Source: Candidatus Bipolaricaulota bacterium (GTDB lineage: Bacteria; Bipolaricaulota; Bipolaricaulia; Bipolaricaulales; Bipolaricaulaceae). Taken from it: a stretch of DNA of 64,000 nucleotides. Position numbers and translations under genes: made by a program. Positions 55,604 to 62,951 of the stretch are shown piece after piece. Position 1 is the first letter of the stretch; each line of letters starts with the position of its first letter. The stretch is taken from the NCBI GenBank assembly GCA_025060415.1, contig JANXBT010000001.1, positions 130,313 to 194,312 on the forward strand, written 5' to 3'. The notes below the pieces were generated by a model. It searched no databases. It saw only the letters and a list, made by a program, of their open reading frames with translations, and was not told the origin of the DNA.

Positions 55604-56668
55604 ATGCGAACAGTCCTGGTGAGCTTGTTGGTTTTGGGGGCGGCCCTCGCCGGGCTTGCGGCCCCAAGGCTCCAGGTGGATCGCGAGCTTTTCGACTTCG
55701 GCGTGGCCGCGGACGGCGAGGTGGTGGAGTTCCTCGTGACCCTCACCAACGTGGGCACGCAGCGGCTCTCGATCCAGCGCGTGCAGTACAACTGCGCCTG
55801 CACCAGCTACGAGCTCCCTAAGCGCGAGCTCAACCCGGGCGAATCCGTGCAGATGAGGATCCGCTTCAACACCCGGGGCTACAGCGCCTACCCCCAGCCG
55901 GTCGCGCAGACCTTGACCCTCTACACCAACGATCCCGTCCGGCCCCAGGTGACGCTCACCGTGCGGGGCACCGTGCGCACCCTCTCCGGCGTGGAGGCGC
56001 CCGCCGCCTCCCTCTATCAGGGCCTCTACCTCCTTTTGGACGTGCGCGAGCCCGCGGAGTTCGCACGGGTGCGCCTCCTTGGGGCGTTGAACGTGCCGCT
56101 GAGGGAGCTCGAGGCCTGGGCCGAGCGGCTCCCCAAAACCCATGTGATCTACGTCTACGACGAGACCGGGGAGCGGAGCGCGCAAGCCGTGGCGCTGCTC
56201 CAGCGGAAGGGGTTCCTGCTCGTGCGGGCCATCCGCGGGGGCCTTGTGGGCTGGTGGCAGGAGCTGGGCGACCTCTTCCTCGTTTGGGGCGAGGGGGTGA
56301 CGCCCACCCCGCCCCAGGGCCCGGCGTTCCCCGGCGCAGGCTTCACGGAGACCCCCTCCCGCGTGGCCCGGAACTTCACGGTGGTGGTGGACGTGCGCCG
56401 GCCCGAGGAGTTCAAGGCCGGCCGCATCGCCGGTGCCCTCAACGTCCCCTTGTTCACCATGGAGGAGCTCGTGGCCTGGGCGAAGGCCCTGCCCCTCCCG
56501 CGCCCGGGGTACGCCCTGCACCTTTGGATCGTGGACGAGGAGGGGACCCGCGCCTGCTCCATCGCGGCCTACCTGCGCAACCAAGGGTTCGCGGACGCCA
56601 AATGCCTGTTCGGCGGGATGCGCTCCTGGACGAACCAATACGGCGCGGAACTCCTTTGGTCGTTCTGA
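55604..56668 (+). CDS. Secreted DUF1573 protein with two Cys-to-Asp rhodanese-like domains
   Basis: The 354-residue product has a signal peptide (VLVSLLVLGAALAGLAA), a DUF1573 domain (residues ~20-125) with the NCACT motif (Cys64, Cys66), and two rhodanese-like domains. The first is at ~145-225 (LLLDVREPAEF ... YDETGERS), the second at ~265-350 (VVDVRRPEEF ... VDEEGTRA). The catalytic cysteine position is aspartate in both (Asp186 and Asp311), so sulfur transfer by the normal persulfide route is not possible there. SD AAAGGAGGAGG precedes ATG 55604. It follows sufB by 52 nt and leads the thiol-redox genes. Its role may be binding of a sulfur or metal species. Confidence 0.85.
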   Translation: MRTVLVSLLVLGAALAGLAAPRLQVDRELFDFGVAADGEVVEFLVTLTNVGTQRLSIQRVQYNCACTSYELPKRELNPGESVQMRIRFNTRGYSAYPQPVAQTLTLYTNDPVRPQVTLTVRGTVRTLSGVEAPAASLYQGLYLLLDVREPAEFARVRLLGALNVPLRELEAWAERLPKTHVIYVYDETGERSAQAVALLQRKGFLLVRAIRGGLVGWWQELGDLFLVWGEGVTPTPPQGPAFPGAGFTETPSRVARNFTVVVDVRRPEEFKAGRIAGALNVPLFTMEELVAWAKALPLPRPGYALHLWIVDEEGTRACSIAAYLRNQGFADAKCLFGGMRSWTNQYGAELLWSF

Positions 56669-56686
56669 AGCCCTAAGGAGCCGACG

Positions 56687-57145
56687 ATGCGCGCCCTTTG
56701 GGTAGCGGGTTTGCTTTCGGCTTGGGCCCTCCTCGCCCCGGCGGGGCAAGTGGAGCTCGTCTTCTTTGGCTCCGCGACCTGCCCCGACTGCTACCTGATG
56801 AAGGAGTTCCTGGCCGAGCTGGTCCGGGACTACCCGTCCCTCAAGGTCGTGGAGTACGAGGTCACCTTCCATCCGGAGAACTGGCGGCTCATGGTCACCC
56901 TGGCCCGGGCCTACGGGCTCACGAGGGAGGCCGTGCCCATGGTGTTCGTGGGCGAGCTGGGGATCAGCGGGGTGGGCCGGGCGGTGGAACTCCGGATCCG
57001 CGAGGAGGTGGAGCGCTGCCTGGCCCGGGGATGCCCCTCCCCCCTCGCGCGGCTGCCCGAGAAAAGGGCCCGGGTGCTGAGCCCCCTGGAGCTCGCCCTG
57101 ATCCTGGGGGCGGCCGTGGTGCTCCTCCTTTTCCTGCTCCGATGA
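56687..57145 (+). CDS. Exported thioredoxin-fold protein with CPDC motif and C-terminal anchor
   Basis: The 152-residue product has a signal peptide, a thioredoxin-like domain (ELVFFGSATCPDCYLMKEF, CPDC at residues 32-35, with cis-proline region EAVPMVFVGE) and a C-terminal helix (LALILGAAVVLLLFLLR). It is probably anchored with its thiol site outside. SD CTAAGGAG lies 6 nt before ATG 56687. The gene overlaps arsC as ATGA. A thiol reductant or oxidant role outside the membrane fits the adjacent CcdA-type protein, which resembles it in its first domain. Confidence 0.82.
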   Translation: MRALWVAGLLSAWALLAPAGQVELVFFGSATCPDCYLMKEFLAELVRDYPSLKVVEYEVTFHPENWRLMVTLARAYGLTREAVPMVFVGELGISGVGRAVELRIREEVERCLARGCPSPLARLPEKRARVLSPLELALILGAAVVLLLFLLR

Positions 57146-57555
57146 GGAAAACACGGGTTCTGTTCTTGTGCACCCATAACTCCGCGCGCTCCCAGATGGC
57201 CGAGGGGCTCCTGCGGGCCCTCGGTGGGGACCGGTTCGAGGTGGCAAGCGCTGGCCACCGGCCCACCCAGGTGCATCCCCTCGCCGTGCAGGCCATGGCG
57301 GAGATCGGCATCGACATCTCCGGCCAGCGCGCCAAACCCGTGGCGGAGTTCCTGGGCCAGACGTTCGACTACGTGGTGACCCTCTGCGGCGACGATGCGC
57401 CGGGGTCCTGCCCCTTCTTCCCGGGCGGGCGGCGCTACCTCCACAAGCCCTTTCCCGACCCCTTCCGCGGCGGGCTTGAGGAGTTCCGGAGGGTGCGGGA
57501 TGCCCTCCGGTCCTGGCTGGAAGAGACCTTCCTGAGGGAGGCGGGCGATGCGTAG
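57142..57555 (+). CDS. Thioredoxin-coupled arsenate reductase/LMW phosphatase-like ArsC
   Basis: The 137-residue product has the P-loop FLCTHNSARSQMAEGLL with nucleophile Cys10, and later cysteines Cys82 (TLCGDD) and Cys90 (GSCPFF). These match the catalytic triad Cys10/Cys82/Cys89 of S. aureus pI258 ArsC. It would reduce arsenate with thioredoxin, or act as a related phosphatase. No arsR, arsB or acr3 is adjacent; instead thioredoxin-like genes flank it on both sides, and both flanking junctions overlap. Cytosolic location is expected from the absence of a signal peptide. Confidence 0.9.
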   Translation: MRKTRVLFLCTHNSARSQMAEGLLRALGGDRFEVASAGHRPTQVHPLAVQAMAEIGIDISGQRAKPVAEFLGQTFDYVVTLCGDDAPGSCPFFPGGRRYLHKPFPDPFRGGLEEFRRVRDALRSWLEETFLREAGDA

Positions 57556-59011
57556 GATCCTGGTTTTGGGCCTCGGCCTGGCGGTAGGCCTTTGGGGCCT
57601 GGCGGTGGAGGTCTTGTTCTTCTACGACGAGGGCTGCCCCTACTGCAAAGAGGTTTGGGGGTTCCTGAACGAGCTCCAAGCCCGGGGGCTGGCCTTCGCC
57701 CTCAAGACCTACGAGGTCCGGAAGCCTGAGAACTGGCAGCTTCTGTATCGGCTGCTGGCGGTGTACGGGGCGGAGGTGGGGCCCGTGCCCCTGATCTTCG
57801 TGGGCGACGTGGCCATCGTGCACGACACGTTCTATGGCCTCGGGCCTCGGCCCCAGAAGTACGTGGGGCTTGCCCACCAGCTCGCCCTCGAGGAGGTGAT
57901 CCGGCGGGCGGTGGCAGAGGGCGCGCCCTCCCCCCTCTCCCGGCTTCCGCCCACGGCCACCACCGCCGTCCTCTTCCTCCCCCCCGGGGAGACGCCCGAA
58001 GCCCTCTTTTACGCGGCCCTGGGGGCCCAGCTCGTCGCGGAGTTCCCCGCCCTGAGCCTGCAAGTCCTGGACCCCACCACGGCGGAGGGGCGGGACCGGT
58101 TCGAGAAGGTGGCGCGCCTGTACGGCGTGCGGGGGGAGCCCCCGGCCCTCTTCGTGGGCGACCTCGCCCTCCTTGGGGGGAAGCTCTACCCCCTCCGGAA
58201 GGATCCGCTCCCCTATCCCAGCGCGGAGGGCGAGCGGGCCCTGCGGGAGGGAATCGCCAAAGCCCTCGCGGAGCGGGCGCCCTCGCCCCTGGAGCGCCTG
58301 GCCCTGCGGGAGAAGCTCACACTGGGGGCGGTGGTGGCCGGCGCGGCCCTGGACTCCGTGAACCCCTGCGACCTTGCGGTCCTCGTGCTCCTTTTGGGGA
58401 CCTTGCTCGTGGTGGGGAAGCGCACGAAGGTGCTGTGGGCGGGCCTGGCCTTCGCCGCCGGCGTCTTCGTCACCTACTACCTCACGGGCTTCGTCCTCTA
58501 TTCCCTCCTGGGGATCACCGTGGGCGCGCGCTCCTTCCGCGCGCCCTTCATCTACGCCGTCTCCTCCCTGGCCATCCTCGTGGGGCTTTGGGAGATGAAG
58601 GACCTCCTTTGGTACGGGAAGTGGTTCTCCATCGAGGTGCCCGAGAGCTGGAAGCCCTCGGTGAAGCGGATCACGGCTAAGGCCATCTCCATCCCCGGGG
58701 CGTTCGTGGTGGGCCTCATCGATGCCCTGTTCCTTGCGCCCTGCACCTCCGGGCCGTACCTCGTGATCCTAACCCTCCTTTCGCAGACCACGACGCGGCT
58801 GCAGGGGGCGCTGTGGCTCCTCCTTTACAACTTCATCTTCATCCTGCCCATGGTGGCCGTGGCCGTGCTCGTGCACCTTGGGCTGACGACCACGGCCCGG
58901 GCCGAGCGCTGGCGCCAAGCGCGGCTGGGCTGGCTCCACTTCAGCACGGGGCTGGTGATGGTGCTTTTGGGCGTGGGAATGATCGTGGGGACGAGCTTGG
59001 GCTACCTCTGA
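57548..59011 (+). CDS. Two thioredoxin-like domains fused to a CcdA-type membrane domain
   Basis: The 487-residue product has a signal anchor and a first thioredoxin-like domain with CPYC (residues 30-33). A second thioredoxin-like domain at ~125-235 has lost its active-site cysteines (LPPGETPEALFYAAL). A membrane domain of about six helices follows, with cysteines at residue 274 (SVNPCDLAV) and 399 (LAPCTSGPY), as in CcdA/DsbD, which carry electrons across the membrane. GGAGG lies just before ATG 57548, which overlaps arsC by 8 nt. Unlike DsbD, the periplasmic thiol domains are N-terminal and duplicated. It ends in a 10-nt overlap with the ABC gene. Confidence 0.88.
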   Translation: MRRILVLGLGLAVGLWGLAVEVLFFYDEGCPYCKEVWGFLNELQARGLAFALKTYEVRKPENWQLLYRLLAVYGAEVGPVPLIFVGDVAIVHDTFYGLGPRPQKYVGLAHQLALEEVIRRAVAEGAPSPLSRLPPTATTAVLFLPPGETPEALFYAALGAQLVAEFPALSLQVLDPTTAEGRDRFEKVARLYGVRGEPPALFVGDLALLGGKLYPLRKDPLPYPSAEGERALREGIAKALAERAPSPLERLALREKLTLGAVVAGAALDSVNPCDLAVLVLLLGTLLVVGKRTKVLWAGLAFAAGVFVTYYLTGFVLYSLLGITVGARSFRAPFIYAVSSLAILVGLWEMKDLLWYGKWFSIEVPESWKPSVKRITAKAISIPGAFVVGLIDALFLAPCTSGPYLVILTLLSQTTTRLQGALWLLLYNFIFILPMVAVAVLVHLGLTTTARAERWRQARLGWLHFSTGLVMVLLGVGMIVGTSLGYL

Positions 59012-61074
59012 TCCAAGCTCCCCGCGAACTGCAGGTGCCACAGGGCCCAGAAGAGGCCCCTTTTGGCCAGAAGCTCGTCCACGGTCCCCTCCTCCACGAG
59101 TTTCCCCTCGTGGATCACGAGGACCCGGTCGGCGTTGCGGATGGTGGAGAGGCGGTGGGCGATGGCGAGGGTGGTGCGGCCGGCCATGATCCTTTCCAGG
59201 GCCTGCTGCACTAGGGCTTCTGTGTGGGAGTCCACGTTGGCCGTGGCCTCATCGAGGATCACGAGCTTGGGGTCTGCGGCCGCCGCCCGCGCCAAGGAAA
59301 GGAGCTGCCGCTCGCCTACAGAGATCCGCATCCCCCGCTCCTTCACGTCCGTCTCGTAGCCCTCGGGAAGGCGGAGGATGTAGTCGTGCACGCCCACGAG
59401 CTGGGCGGCCCGCTCCGCCTCCTCCTTCCCCAGGCCCCCGTTCCACATGCGGATGTTGTCCCACACGTTCCCCGAAAAGAGGAACACGTCCTGGGGCACA
59501 AGGGCCACGTGGCGGCGGTACGCCGCGAGGTCCAGCTCCTCGAGGGGCACGCCGTCGATGAGGATCTGCCCCTTTTGGGGCCGATAAAAGCCGAGGATGA
59601 GGCTGATGATCGTGGTCTTGCCCGAGCCCGTGGGCCCCACGATGGCGACCTTTTCGCCGGGGCGGATCCGGAAGGAGACGCCCTTCAGGACCCAGTCTCC
59701 CTCGTTGTAGGCGAACCACACGTCGCGGAACTCGATCTCCCCCCGCAGTTCGGGGACGGGTTTCCGGCCGCTGGGCTCCTTGGGGAGGTCGAGGAACATG
59801 AAGATGCGCTCGGCGGCGGCCATGGCGGCCTGGAGCACGTTGTACTCCTCCGAGAACCGCACCAGGGGTTGGAAGAGGATCCGGAGGTAGCTTAAGAAGG
59901 CCACCAGCCCGCCCAGGGTGAGGGCGCCCGCCAGGACCCCCCGGCCGCCGTACCAGATGAGGAAGGCCAGGGCCAGGCTCTGCAGGATGGCCACGGCCGG
60001 CTGGAAGAGGCCGAAGGCCATAATGGTGCGCATCTGGGCCCGGAAGAAGTCGCGGTTGATCTCCTGGAACCGCCGGAGGCTGCGGAGCTCCTGGCGGAAG
60101 AGCTGGATCACGGCGATGCCCGAGAGGCTCTCCGCGAGGTACGCGTTCAGCTGGGCCAGGATCTTCCGGGCCTCCCGGTAGGCCGCCCGGGCCTTGGCCC
60201 GGAACCAGTAGGCCAACAGGGCGATCACCGGGGCGAAGGCCAACAGGAAGAGGGTGAGCCGGGCGTTCAGGCGGAACATGATGGCCAGCACCCCCAGCAT
60301 CATGAGGAAGTCCTGGAGGAGGTTCACCAGGGCCCGGGTGTACATCTCGTGGATGGCGGCGACGTCGTTGGTGGCCCGGGTCACCAGCCGGCCCACCGGC
60401 TCCCGGTCCAACACGCGCATGGGCAGCCGCAAAAGGTGGCCGAAGATCTCCCGGCGCATGTCGAACATGATGCGCTGCCCGGCGTACTGCAGGGCGTAGA
60501 CCTGGCCGTAGGTGAGCCCGAAGCGCACCAGGAGGAAGGCCAGGAACACGAGGGCCAGGAGGCCAAGGAGGCGGTATTGCGGGGCCCGCAGGGCCGCCAC
60601 CTCCGCCCGCGGAAGGGCCTTGAGCCCCTCTTCGGGGAGGGCGTAGCCTGCGGGCGTGCTCTGGAAGAGGTCGGGGTAGCGCCGGGCCACCTCGGCCTCC
60701 GGCGCCTCCGCGGGGAGGAGGAGCCAGCGGCCCCCCAGGGCCCCCCGCTGCTCCAGCTCCGCCCGCACCCCCTCCGGCAGGTCCTTCTCCCGCACGAGGT
60801 AGCGGCCTTCCCCCAAGGGGAGGGCCTGCGGGACCGGAGGGGCCTCGGACCGCACCTCCACCCAGGGGAGGACGAGCACCTCGTCCACCGCGACCTTGGT
60901 GAGGTAGGGGAGGGCGAGCTCGATGACGGCGATCCCGCCGCTCAGGAGGAGGGCAAGAGCAAAGAGCTTCCAGTAGGGCCGGGCGTAGCGCAGAAGCCGC
61001 CGGAGAAGGCGCAGGTCAAAGGCCTTCCCCAGCTGCTCCTCTTCCCAGTGGGCGTGGGAATGGGGGCCGATCAT
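59002..61074 (-). CDS. ABC exporter half-transporter with extracytoplasmic insertion (heterodimer subunit A)
   Basis: The 690-residue protein has six membrane helices and a C-terminal ABC domain: Walker A GPTGSGKTT, signature ISVGERQLLSLARA and Walker B LVILDEATANVD with the catalytic glutamate. Between helix 1 (~residues 38-62) and helix 2 (~168-190) lies an extra soluble segment of about 100 residues, like the extracellular domain of BmrD. The signature is altered from LSGGQ to SVGER. The ATG overlaps the partner gene stop as ATGA. It would export lipids, drugs or peptides as a heterodimer. Confidence 0.9.
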   Translation of the reverse strand: MIGPHSHAHWEEEQLGKAFDLRLLRRLLRYARPYWKLFALALLLSGGIAVIELALPYLTKVAVDEVLVLPWVEVRSEAPPVPQALPLGEGRYLVREKDLPEGVRAELEQRGALGGRWLLLPAEAPEAEVARRYPDLFQSTPAGYALPEEGLKALPRAEVAALRAPQYRLLGLLALVFLAFLLVRFGLTYGQVYALQYAGQRIMFDMRREIFGHLLRLPMRVLDREPVGRLVTRATNDVAAIHEMYTRALVNLLQDFLMMLGVLAIMFRLNARLTLFLLAFAPVIALLAYWFRAKARAAYREARKILAQLNAYLAESLSGIAVIQLFRQELRSLRRFQEINRDFFRAQMRTIMAFGLFQPAVAILQSLALAFLIWYGGRGVLAGALTLGGLVAFLSYLRILFQPLVRFSEEYNVLQAAMAAAERIFMFLDLPKEPSGRKPVPELRGEIEFRDVWFAYNEGDWVLKGVSFRIRPGEKVAIVGPTGSGKTTIISLILGFYRPQKGQILIDGVPLEELDLAAYRRHVALVPQDVFLFSGNVWDNIRMWNGGLGKEEAERAAQLVGVHDYILRLPEGYETDVKERGMRISVGERQLLSLARAAAADPKLVILDEATANVDSHTEALVQQALERIMAGRTTLAIAHRLSTIRNADRVLVIHEGKLVEEGTVDELLAKRGLFWALWHLQFAGSLDQR

Positions 61075-62786
61075 CGCGCCAACACCGCCTGCAGCTCACA
61101 CAAGCGGGCATAGAGCCCGCCCAGACGGAGGAGGCGCTGGTGGTCGCCCTGCTCCACGATCCGCCCCTCCGAAAGGACCACGATCCAATCGGCCTCCCGT
61201 ACCGCGGAGATGCGGTGGGCCACGATGATGGCGGTCTTGCGGCGCAAAACCCCGCGCAGGTGGCCGAGGATCTCCTCCTCCACTTTGGCGTCCACGGAGG
61301 AGAGGGCATCGTCGAGGATGAGGATGGGCGGGTCCAGGAGGAGGGCCCGGGCGATGCCCACCCGCTGCCTTTGCCCGCCGGAGAGGGTGAGGCCGCGCTC
61401 CCCCACCACCGTATCTAGGCCGTTGGGGAAGCTGCGGATCTCCTCAGCGAGGCCCGCCAGCTCCGCCGCCCGCCAGATCTCCTCCTCGCTCGCCTCCGGC
61501 CGGCCGTACGCGATGTTCTCCCGAATCGTGGTGGAAAAGAGGAAGACGTCCTGGGGCACCACGCCGATGAGGCTGCGCAGCTCGGAGAGGGAGAGCTCCC
61601 GCACGTCCACCTCGCCCAGGAACAGCGTGCCCGGCGGGGGGTCATAGATGCGGGGGATGAGGCGCACAAGCGTGGACTTTCCGGAGCCCGTGAGGCCCAC
61701 GACCCCCAGGGTCATCCCCTCCTCGATGCGCAGGGTGATGTCGCGCAGGGCGGGTTTGGCCACGCCGGGGTAGGCGAAGGTGAGGTTGCGGAACTCGATG
61801 GTTTTGGAGGCCGGAAGGGGTTTGGGCTTGGGCGGGCTTTGGATCGCGGGTTCGGTGGCGAAGATCTTCTGGATGCGGGCCATGGAGGCCGCGCCTCGCT
61901 GGAGCACGTTCACCACGTTCCCCAGGGCCATCATGGGCCAGACCATCATGCCGAGGTAGCTCGTGAAGGCCACGAGATCCCCTAGGGCCAGCTCCCCGGC
62001 GAGAACGCCCCGGCCGCCGAACCACAGGATGAGCCCCGTCCCCAAGCCCGCGAGGAACCCCACCGTGGGCTCGAACACCCCTTGGATGCGCACCAAAGCC
62101 ATGTTCGCGTGCACGTTGGCCAGGTTCGTCTCGTGGAAGGCCCGCTCCATCCCCTCCTCGCGGGCGAAGGCGCGCAGGACGCGCACCCCCGCGAGGCCCT
62201 CGCGCACGCGCTCCGTGAGCTGGGAGAAGGCCTCCTGCACGCGCTGGAAGCGGCGGTGCACCACCCGCCCGAACTTCAGGACCACCAGGGCCAAGAACGG
62301 GAAGGGGATAAAGGCGTAGAGGGTGAGGCGGGGGGAGATGCCGACCATGGCGGCCAGCGAGAAGGACACGAGGAACAGAGCGTCGGCGGCCATGAGGACC
62401 CCCTGCCCGCAGGCGAAGCGGATGGCCTCCAGGTCGTTGGTGGCGTGGGCCATGAGCTCGCCGGTGGGATGCTGGATGTAGTAGCTTTGGGGGAGGCGCA
62501 GGAGGTGGGCGTAGAGGCGGTTGCGCAGATCCTGCTCGATCAGGCGCGAGGTGCCAAAAATAAAATAGCGCCAGACAAAGCGGAACGCGAAGACCGTGAC
62601 CGCAATGGCCACGAGGTACAGGGCGTAGAGGGGGAGCCGTGCGCCTCTCCCGGCCACGAGGTCGTTGACGGCGTCGCGGACCACCAGGGGCGCGAGGAGC
62701 TGGAGCCCGTCGACGAGGAAAAGGGCGAGGACACCCAAAAGGAGGCGCCACCGCCTCTTCCAAAGTTCCCGAAGGATTTGGCGCAT
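61071..62786 (-). CDS. ABC exporter half-transporter (heterodimer subunit B)
   Basis: The 571-residue protein has six helices and an ABC domain with Walker A GLTGSGKST, a canonical LSGGQRQRVGIARAL signature and Walker B ILILDDALSSVD, where the catalytic glutamate is aspartate. With the partner's altered signature this predicts one degenerate ATP site, as in TM287/288 and BmrCD. ATG 62786 is preceded at 11 nt by TATAAT without an SD. It heads a two-gene operon that is divergent from the peptide-binding protein gene. Confidence 0.92.
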   Translation of the reverse strand: MRQILRELWKRRWRLLLGVLALFLVDGLQLLAPLVVRDAVNDLVAGRGARLPLYALYLVAIAVTVFAFRFVWRYFIFGTSRLIEQDLRNRLYAHLLRLPQSYYIQHPTGELMAHATNDLEAIRFACGQGVLMAADALFLVSFSLAAMVGISPRLTLYAFIPFPFLALVVLKFGRVVHRRFQRVQEAFSQLTERVREGLAGVRVLRAFAREEGMERAFHETNLANVHANMALVRIQGVFEPTVGFLAGLGTGLILWFGGRGVLAGELALGDLVAFTSYLGMMVWPMMALGNVVNVLQRGAASMARIQKIFATEPAIQSPPKPKPLPASKTIEFRNLTFAYPGVAKPALRDITLRIEEGMTLGVVGLTGSGKSTLVRLIPRIYDPPPGTLFLGEVDVRELSLSELRSLIGVVPQDVFLFSTTIRENIAYGRPEASEEEIWRAAELAGLAEEIRSFPNGLDTVVGERGLTLSGGQRQRVGIARALLLDPPILILDDALSSVDAKVEEEILGHLRGVLRRKTAIIVAHRISAVREADWIVVLSEGRIVEQGDHQRLLRLGGLYARLCELQAVLAR

Positions 62787-62797
62787 TAACGCCCGCA

Positions 62798-62803
62798 ATT
62801 ATA
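62798..62803 (-). promoter_or_regulatory. -10 box of the ABC exporter operon
   Basis: TATAAT (62803-62798) ends 11 nt before ATG 62786, and no SD lies between. TTTTAC 16 nt upstream is a weak -35. Confidence 0.55.
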
Positions 62804-62882
62804 CTGGCCCGCGCTTTGCGTAAAAGGAGAGGATCCAGGTTTTTGCCCTTCTCCCGCCGCGGGGCGGCGCGGGCCCGTCCGG

Positions 62883-62911
62883 TTGCGGGCCGGCCGGCCG
62901 CCCCGTAAAGT
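62883..62911 (+). promoter_or_regulatory. Promoter of the peptide-binding protein gene
   Basis: TTGCGG (62883-62888) and TAAAGT (62906-62911) are 17 nt apart. Transcription would start near 62918, at the first copy of the downstream tandem repeat. Confidence 0.5.
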
Positions 62912-62918
62912 CCCAAGC

Positions 62919-62951
62919 GGAGGTGACACTCCCAAAAGGAGGTGACACTCC
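62919..62951 (+). repeat. Tandem direct repeat containing two SD-like sequences
   Basis: GGAGGTGACACTCC occurs at 62919-62932 and 62938-62951, a 19-bp period. Each copy has GGAG/CTCC ends in inverted orientation and holds GGAGGT. The second copy abuts the GTG start at 62952, which leaves its GGAGGT 8 nt from the start codon. Confidence 0.8.

Noticed and set aside
57142-57555. Arsenic-resistance operon
   Set aside because: ArsC is present, but no ArsR, ArsB, Acr3 or ArsA gene lies next to it. The context is thiol redox.
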